This document shows positions 59,397-64,000 of a DNA stretch of 64,000 bases, in pieces. Each line of letters begins with the position of its first letter. Position 1 is the stretch's first letter. The notes beneath the pieces are model-generated. The model saw only the letters and a program-made list of their open reading frames with translations. It ran no database searches and had not been told where the DNA came from. The position numbers and the translations under genes were made by a program. Source of the DNA: Nonomuraea cypriaca (GTDB lineage Bacteria > Actinomycetota > Actinomycetes > Streptosporangiales > Streptosporangiaceae); assembly GCF_015645445.1 (NCBI RefSeq), contig NZ_JADOGI010000013.1, forward strand, positions 1-64,000, read 5' to 3'.

Positions 59397-59687
59397 CGGC
59401 CGGCCGTGGTCGCCTGGGCGGACGGCGGCGGCACGACCGCCGCGCGACGACCCGTACTCGGCCGGGAGCGGGTGGTGCGTTACCTGCGCGGCCTGAGCAC
59501 CCGGGCGGAGACGGCCTGGATGACCGTCGAGTTCGCGGAGATCAACGGCGCGCCCGCCGCGGTCGTCCACGACGGCGGGACGCTGTGGGCCGTCGTGGTC
59601 GTCGAGATCCACGACGACCGCGTCACCGCGTTCCACATCGTCGTGAACCCGGCCAAGCTCGCGTTCGCCACCGCGCAGCTCATGTGA
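59397..59687 (+). pseudogene. C-terminal fragment of an ECF41 sigma factor
   Basis: About 95 codons that match the SnoaL-like tail of ECF41/SigJ sigma factors: VVAWADGGG...ARRPVLGRERVVRYLRGL, NGAPAAVV and FHIVVNPAKLA. Sigma regions 2 and 4 are missing; upstream sequence belongs to another gene and promoter. In many actinomycetes ECF41 genes sit beside an oxidoreductase like the next gene, so this appears to be the remains of that pair. Translation from GTG 59406 is conceivable. Confidence 0.7.
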
Positions 59688-59762
59688 TCACTGTCACAGG
59701 CCCGGCCTGTCACGGATCGCCGGGGTCGCCGGTTCAAGTGGGGACTTCGACGAGGAGGAACC

Positions 59763-60884
59763 ATGACGAACCACATCGTGGTGCTGGGCGCCGGATACGC
59801 GGGACTGGGCGCGGCCAAGCGCGCCGCCCGGCGGCTGCGCCGCACCGACGCCCGGGTGACGCTGGTCAACGCGTCCGACCGGTTCGTGGAGCGGGTACGC
59901 CTCCACCAGCTCGCCGCCGGGCAGCGGCTGCCCCGCCTACCGCTCGCGGGCCTGCTCGACGGCACCGGGGTGGAGCTGGTGCTCGCCCGGGTGATCGGCC
60001 TGGATCCCCGGGCGCGGACGGTACGCCTGGACGCGCCGCCGTACACCCTCTCCTATGACGCGCTGGTCTACGCCCTGGGCAGCGCCGCGGAGCTGGACGC
60101 GGTGCCGGGGGTGCGCGAGCACGCGTACACGGTGGCGACCGCGGACGAGGCCGCCCGGCTGCGGTCGCGCCTGGCGGAGACCGGCTCGGTCGACGTCGTC
60201 GGGGGAGGGCTGACCGGGATCGAGGCCGCGACCGAGTTCGCCGCCGCCCGTCCGAGCCTGCGGGTGCGGCTGGTGTCGTCCGGGCTGATCGGCGCGGGGC
60301 TGTCCGTACGAGCCCGCCGCCACCTCCACCGCGCCTTCGCCCGCATGGGGATCGCGGTACGCGAGCACGCGCCGGTCGCCAAGACCGGCCCCGACGGCCT
60401 GCTACTGGAGAACGGCGAGGACCTGCGTACCGAGACCGTGGTGTGGGCCGCCGGATTCCGCGTCCCCGGCCTGGCCGCCACGGCCGGCCTGGCCACCGAC
60501 GAGCACGGCCGCATGATCGTTGACGGCGCGCTGCGGTCGGTGTCGCATCCGGAGGTGTTCGGCATCGGCGACGCGGCCACGGCGGACCGGTCTGGCCGGC
60601 CGACCCGCATGGCCTGTCAGACCGGGCTGCCCATGGGCCTGTACGCCGGCGAGGCCGTGGCCGACCTGCTCACCGGGCGGGAGCCGCGCCCGGCCAGGTT
60701 CCGTTACGTGTGGCAGAACATCAGCCTGGGCCGCCACGACGGCGTCACCCAGTTCACCCGGCCCGACGACACCCCGACCGACGCCGTGCTCACCGGCCGC
60801 GCCTCCGCCGCCTTCAAGGAGGCCATCACTCGGGGCACCGTCTGGGTCATGCGCCACCCGGGTCCTTGGTCATCTCGACCGTGA
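59763..60884 (+). CDS. FAD-dependent NAD(P)H oxidoreductase
   Basis: Type II NADH dehydrogenase-like protein of 373 aa. FAD loop VVLGAGYAGLGAAKRA at the start, second nucleotide loop VVGGGLTGIEAATE (near residue 145), and FGIGDAA near residue 265. GAGGA precedes the ATG. The end is slightly short and overlaps the convergent GNAT gene by 38 bases. Such genes are common partners of ECF41 sigma factors. Confidence 0.88.
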   Translation: MTNHIVVLGAGYAGLGAAKRAARRLRRTDARVTLVNASDRFVERVRLHQLAAGQRLPRLPLAGLLDGTGVELVLARVIGLDPRARTVRLDAPPYTLSYDALVYALGSAAELDAVPGVREHAYTVATADEAARLRSRLAETGSVDVVGGGLTGIEAATEFAAARPSLRVRLVSSGLIGAGLSVRARRHLHRAFARMGIAVREHAPVAKTGPDGLLLENGEDLRTETVVWAAGFRVPGLAATAGLATDEHGRMIVDGALRSVSHPEVFGIGDAATADRSGRPTRMACQTGLPMGLYAGEAVADLLTGREPRPARFRYVWQNISLGRHDGVTQFTRPDDTPTDAVLTGRASAAFKEAITRGTVWVMRHPGPWSSRP

Positions 60885-61404
60885 TGGCCCAGCGCTCGTG
60901 GTCCCGCCAGGCGCCGTTGATGAACTGGAAATTGGGTGAGCAGCCCTCGCGCTGGAAGCCGACGCGCTTGATGAGGTTGATCGAGGGGATGTTCGCGGGC
61001 TGGATGTTGGCTTCGAGGCGATGCAGCTCCAGGTGGTCGAAGGCGTACCGGACGAGCAGCCGCAGCCCCTCGGTCATGTAGCCACGGCCGATCGTGGACG
61101 CGTACGCGGAGTAGCCGACGGTCCCCGCCTGATGGGTGCCACGGACGATGTTGTTGACGTTGGCCCGCCCGACGATCGCCCCGGTGTCGCGCCGGCAGAA
61201 CACGAACCCCTCATGCGCCGGCTCGTCGAACCGCGCGACGTACGCCTCGAAGTCTTCGGTGGTGGTGACGGGCCGTCCGGGCATCCACCGGCCGAGCAAC
61301 TCCGCGCTCTCCGCGTTCAACGCCAGGAACTCCGCGCAGTCCCGTTGCAAAAGCCACCGCAGCCCCACCCGAGGCCCTTGAGCAAGGTACGTCACGTCAT
61401 ACAT
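60847..61404 (-). CDS. GNAT N-acetyltransferase, RimJ type
   Basis: Acetyltransferase of 185 aa. The acetyl-CoA site reads YSAYASTIGRGYMTEGLRLLVRYAF (about residues 97-121), then LHRLEANIQPANIPSINLIKRVGFQREG, a hallmark of RimJ/RimL enzymes acting on protein N-termini or small amines. Its end overlaps the convergent oxidoreductase gene. Confidence 0.9.
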   Translation of the reverse strand: MYDVTYLAQGPRVGLRWLLQRDCAEFLALNAESAELLGRWMPGRPVTTTEDFEAYVARFDEPAHEGFVFCRRDTGAIVGRANVNNIVRGTHQAGTVGYSAYASTIGRGYMTEGLRLLVRYAFDHLELHRLEANIQPANIPSINLIKRVGFQREGCSPNFQFINGAWRDHERWAITVEMTKDPGGA

Positions 61405-61553
61405 CCGGCGATCTTACGCGCGGTCCACGACGGACCATCGGCGCTTCTATGGGCGGATCACGTCGGTCATTCGGCGGAGTGCCACGCCAGGCCGTCCCAC
61501 TCCACCGAAACGCTCATCCGCCAACCCTACGTGCGCACTACAGGCGGCGGGCG

Positions 61554-62195
61554 TCACGCGTCTGGGATGAGCCTGGCGCGAATGGCCATCACCTCGTCGA
61601 CGAATGTGGCCGCGTCGGCGGTTTCGTACACGCGGAACCGCAGGAACCACTCGGTGCGGAACTTGATCTCCACCCCGCTGAAGGGACTGGTCGCCGTGAA
61701 CGAGTACCCGCCGACCGTGGTGAGCGACTCGACGTCGCGCAAGTCGAACGTCATCACGCGGAACCCTCTCCCACGCGCGACCCGCCAGCCTTCGATGTCG
61801 GCGGACGTGCAGATGAAAAAGAGCCTTTCGTGCACTATGTCGGGAAATTTCTCCAAATTGGACTCGTCTAGGGACACCTCCTGCCGCCCCCGAAGCTCCC
61901 CTAGCCCGAAATCCCGATCCCCAGGGCCTACCTCCATGAGCGTCGCCTCGATACCTCGCGTGGACCCGCGCTGCTTCCAGGCCAGTCGCGTGATCCGGCG
62001 CTTCGCCCGCTTCTCGAGCCTGCGCGAGATAGGGGAGAACCTGGTGAACAGCAGGGCGAACTTCGCCATCTCAAAGATGAAGAAGGGCGCGAGAACGATC
62101 AGCACGACCATGAAAGCCGATAACCACGTGAGCGTGCCGAACAGGTAGACGAGAAGAATCCCCGTGAGAACCACAAAAAATATCGCCCACGCCAT
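61554..62195 (-). CDS. Membrane-anchored protein of unknown function
   Basis: Protein of 213 aa. Two hydrophobic helices at residues 1-50 are followed by a basic stretch (RRLEKRAKRRITRLAWKQR) and a soluble part of about 130 residues with beta-rich character (FRVMTFDLRDVESLTTVGGYSF). GGAAGGG lies six bases before the ATG. No family recognised. The soluble part presumably faces the cytoplasm. Confidence 0.75.
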   Translation of the reverse strand: MAWAIFFVVLTGILLVYLFGTLTWLSAFMVVLIVLAPFFIFEMAKFALLFTRFSPISRRLEKRAKRRITRLAWKQRGSTRGIEATLMEVGPGDRDFGLGELRGRQEVSLDESNLEKFPDIVHERLFFICTSADIEGWRVARGRGFRVMTFDLRDVESLTTVGGYSFTATSPFSGVEIKFRTEWFLRFRVYETADAATFVDEVMAIRARLIPDA

Positions 62196-62502
62196 CGCAA
62201 ACCCTTCCGCAACCTACTGCGACACGCCGGTAACGATAGGTGAGACGTAAGGGCTCCGACAAGCAATGAGTTGGAGCCCTCATTCGAGGTGACAGCGGCC
62301 TCCAGCACGGTGACCTGGAAGATCCTTCCGCGCCCCGTCCGTCGCGGCGCACTCAAACCTCCGCTGTGGGCACGTTCGCCCACACAACGGTCCACCCCGA
62401 CGCTCCCGGACGTACGCCGACTGATGTCTGCTGGACCAGCTACTCCCCGCCGTCACAGTCGACGTCGACGGGTACTCGCACCCGAGGAACGGTCACGGCT
62501 CC
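62196..62502. other. Gap without a convincing gene
   Basis: 307 bases between the leftward membrane protein and the DUF397-like relic. No ORF has good composition. It presumably contains the promoter for the leftward gene. Nothing else was recognised. Confidence 0.4.
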
Positions 62503-62589
62503 ATGAATTTCAACACCGCCAACTGGCATAAGAGCGTTCAGAGTGGCAACAACGGCGGCAACTGCGTCGAGGTCGCCGTCGTGCGTGGC
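62503..62589 (+). pseudogene. DUF397-like relic
   Basis: MNFNTANWHKSVQSGN, then NGGNCVEVAVVRG, is the opening of a DUF397 protein (usual pattern W.KS..S...GNCVEVA). The expected VAVRDSK...F continuation is absent and unrelated codons follow. DUF397 genes normally sit after an XRE-type regulator, which is missing here. The frame stays open into the next gene, so a fused 187-aa product is possible but unlikely. Confidence 0.55.
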
Positions 62590-62775
62590 CCCTCTCTGTC
62601 AGACTCTTGTGAGATATGGGATGAACGAGTCCTTTTGATGCGAAATAGGGCGAGACAGGACGATCAGGACAGTGACTGCCGCCGGGAAGCGACTACGTCC
62701 ACGAACTCGTCATGGCCCGCGTCGATACAGCCCTCAGGAACCTCGTCGACGTCTTCGAGGGGAGAACCGTTTGAC

Positions 62776-63066
62776 ATGACGAGGATCCCCGAATTCCATG
62801 GTCCACATTCCGGATCTCCGCAGCCCGGCTGTGTCGAGATCATCTGGTACGAACCAAGCCGCCGGGTGCGGCGGATCCGTGTGGTGGCGCACTCCTGCGA
62901 GTGCCGTCAGATCCTCTTCGAACTGTGCGCTGCCGGCGGTCAGGGGTTCGTGCGCCGGACGGATCGTGCCGGGCCCACCACGTACGAGTCCGCGTGGATG
63001 TTGACCGCAGCCGCGAGAAGTCTCTACGACCGCATCCTGCGGGGAAGGCTCGCTAGCTCGACGTGA
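62776..63066 (+). CDS. Small protein of unknown function
   Basis: Basic protein of 96 aa with an arginine-rich segment (WYEPSRRVRRIRVVAHSCECRQ), two close cysteines and a helical end (YESAWMLTAAARSLYDRIL). The composition looks like a real protein. ATG 62776 follows GGGGAG at about 12 bases; the frame also extends back to 62503. No family recognised. Confidence 0.5.
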   Translation: MTRIPEFHGPHSGSPQPGCVEIIWYEPSRRVRRIRVVAHSCECRQILFELCAAGGQGFVRRTDRAGPTTYESAWMLTAAARSLYDRILRGRLASST

Positions 63067-63485
63067 ACGGATGATGCATCCGCCACGCGATGGCGATCGC
63101 CAACTCAGCCGTTAGTGTCGTCTGGTCGCCTCGGTCAGCCGGTGAAGCTGTCGTACCACTGAGGAGTGGCGGCCTTTCGCGGATCGGGCATGGGGCCGGC
63201 GCCCGGACCGATGTCGGAACGATGGCCTCCACAAGAGGCGCTTCGCGCCCCCTCCGGGCCGCGTTCTGTGGGGCAAGCCCCCACACCCCCGGGTCGCGGG
63301 CCGAGTTCCGCCGGCTTACAGTCGATGAACACGTCCCACAGGGCGCCGGAGGCTGAGACGGGAAGCCCCGCAAGCATGAGACGGGCCACGAGGCGACGGG
63401 CTGTGCTTGATGGCAATTACGTTAAGTAGCGCAACGATTACCGTTCGCCGGACACGACACTTGCCCTCCATATAACGTCCGTGTT
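63067..63485. other. Gap with a hairpin, no clear gene
   Basis: 419 bases before the toxin gene. Open frames exist on both strands but look unlike real proteins. Near 63268-63286 the sequence TGTGGGGCAAGCCCCCACA folds into a hairpin. AGAGGCGCTTCGCGC (near 63234) also occurs, on the other strand, next to repeat copy B at about 24085. Confidence 0.45.
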
Positions 63486-63487
63486 AT
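63472..63487 (+). promoter_or_regulatory. Dyad over the toxin start codon
   Basis: ATAAC-GTCCGT-GTTAT spans the toxin ATG (63486). A TATAAC -10-like box overlaps its left half. Binding of the toxin-antitoxin complex here would block the promoter and start, the usual self-control of such pairs; inferred. Confidence 0.5.
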
Positions 63488-63830
63488 GAATTGGGGAGAG
63501 GTGGAGTTGGAGCCTGAGGTCAACGAGTGGTTCGATTCGCTCAGGCAGGACAACCAGGAGATCGCCGTCTTCTACGTCGACTTGCCGGCTGAGCGCGGAG
63601 TGCTTCTCGACGAGCCGTACACCAGGCAGTTACGCGGCAAGCTCAGGGAACTCCGATTCCATCTCTGCGGCGAAGCAGTGCGCATCACGTACTGGATCGC
63701 TTCGGGCAGACGCATCATCCTTCTCACGGTCTTTCGTAAGCAGCGAATGCGGGAGACAGCTGAGATCGAACGAGCTGTGCGGGCCATGCAGCGATGCATC
63801 GCTGACGGTCACACAGCGGATGAGGAATGA
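63486..63830 (+). CDS. HigB/RelE-like toxin
   Basis: Protein of 114 aa of the phage Gp49-like HigB branch of the RelE/ParE family: VNEWFDSLRQDN, LRGKLRELRFHLCGEAVRITYWIASGRRIILLTVFRKQ and a basic end. These proteins cut mRNA at the ribosome. A rare TTA codon lies at 63630. The antitoxin gene follows in an overlap. Confidence 0.88.
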   Translation: MNWGEVELEPEVNEWFDSLRQDNQEIAVFYVDLPAERGVLLDEPYTRQLRGKLRELRFHLCGEAVRITYWIASGRRIILLTVFRKQRMRETAEIERAVRAMQRCIADGHTADEE

Positions 63831-63835
63831 TCGAC

Positions 63836-64000
63836 ATGGGTGAGCGCAAAGCGTGGTCGGAGAAGCGCGCCGAGATCATGAGCCGCCCCGGTGCCGGAGC
63901 CGCCTACGAGGCTGCCCGCATTCGTTTCGAACTCGGTGAGGCCGTACGACTCCGCCGCGAGGAACTGGGTCTAACCCAGTCAGAGTTGGCGGAACGCGCA
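63836..64000 (+). CDS. HigA-like antitoxin, 5' part
   Basis: XRE-type DNA-binding antitoxin, cut by the window end after 55 codons. ERKAWSEKRAEIMSRPGAGAAYEAARIRFELGEAVRLRREELGLTQSELAERA-type pattern is standard for HigA; the helix-turn-helix begins at LRREELGLTQSELAERA. ATG 63836 is preferred because GAGGA lies nine bases before it; ATG 63827, overlapping the toxin stop, is in frame too. Confidence 0.85.
   Translation, partial: MGERKAWSEKRAEIMSRPGAGAAYEAARIRFELGEAVRLRREELGLTQSELAERA

Noticed and set aside
62271-62531. Rightward ORF of 86 codons before the DUF397-like relic
   Set aside because: Basic, proline/arginine-rich composition without a ribosome site; typical of non-coding GC-rich sequence.
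63135-63416. Leftward ORF of 93 codons in the gap before the toxin
   Set aside because: No ribosome site or recognised motif, and it spans a hairpin; it may derive from a dispersed repeat, so no gene is called.
1-64000. tRNA, rRNA or riboswitch genes
   Set aside because: No cloverleaf, rRNA segment or known riboswitch core was recognised on either strand by eye; a covariance-model search would settle it.

Overview
The window is GC-rich, densely packed DNA with frequent GTG and TTG starts and many 1-4 base stop/start overlaps. Together with a gvpA-F-G-O-J-L-S-K gas vesicle cluster, an LpdA-type quinone reductase, a SigG-type ECF factor, an FHA-kinase gene and a DUF397 relic, this points to an actinomycete, most likely of the Streptosporangiales (Nonomuraea-like). 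The genus is inference. No rRNA, tRNA, CRISPR array, insertion sequence or phage module was recognised.

Layout. 1-7.3 kb: 5' end of a leftward exported protein, then a rightward nucleoside import and salvage operon: a BMP-family lipoprotein, a double ATPase, two permeases, cytidine deaminase and thymidine phosphorylase. 7.4-12.3 kb: a divergent MarR/MFS pair, an AMIN-like lipoprotein, a duplicated terminator-like repeat, a cupin, adenosine deaminase and a PH-domain membrane protein. 12.3-17 kb: a kinase-TPR-WD40 giant and a broken FHA-kinase gene. 17-24 kb: a MerR / SigG-type sigma / GyrI-like operon, relics of an AAA ATPase and a GHKL ATPase, a hydrolase, an FMN reductase behind a SoxR-like box, an O-methyltransferase and a secreted crystallin-fold protein. 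24-32.6 kb: phosphohexomutase and purine nucleoside phosphorylase separated by a duplicated gene junction, an Lrp/M20 peptidase operon divergent from an MHS transporter, gamma-glutamylcyclotransferase and an LpdA-type flavoprotein.

32.7-54.7 kb looks like a xyloglucan or related xyloside utilisation locus. It holds a cytoplasmic GH31 alpha-xylosidase, a CUT1 ABC importer, a secreted GH3, a secreted GH74-CBM2 endo-xyloglucanase, a second (LplABC-like) ABC importer, a ROK repressor, a cytoplasmic GH3 and a LacI repressor. In the inferred scheme GH74 cuts the polymer outside the cell, ABC systems import oligosaccharides, GH31 removes xylose and the GH3 enzymes remove beta-linked sugars. Operator-like sequences were found for the ROK and LacI proteins. 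Two of the enzymes carry rare TTA leucine codons.

54.8-58.8 kb is the gas vesicle cluster; four of its eight genes carry in-frame tandem-repeat low-complexity segments. 58.8-64 kb holds a duplicated DUF6506-like protein, an orphan C-terminal piece of an ECF41 sigma factor beside its usual oxidoreductase partner, a GNAT enzyme, hypothetical proteins and a HigB/HigA-like toxin-antitoxin pair cut by the window end.

The most unusual theme is short tandem-repeat growth at tightly overlapping gene junctions: the start of cdd, the phosphorylase/mutase boundary, and gvpO, gvpL, gvpS and gvpK. At two of these sites each repeat recreates a stop/start overlap.
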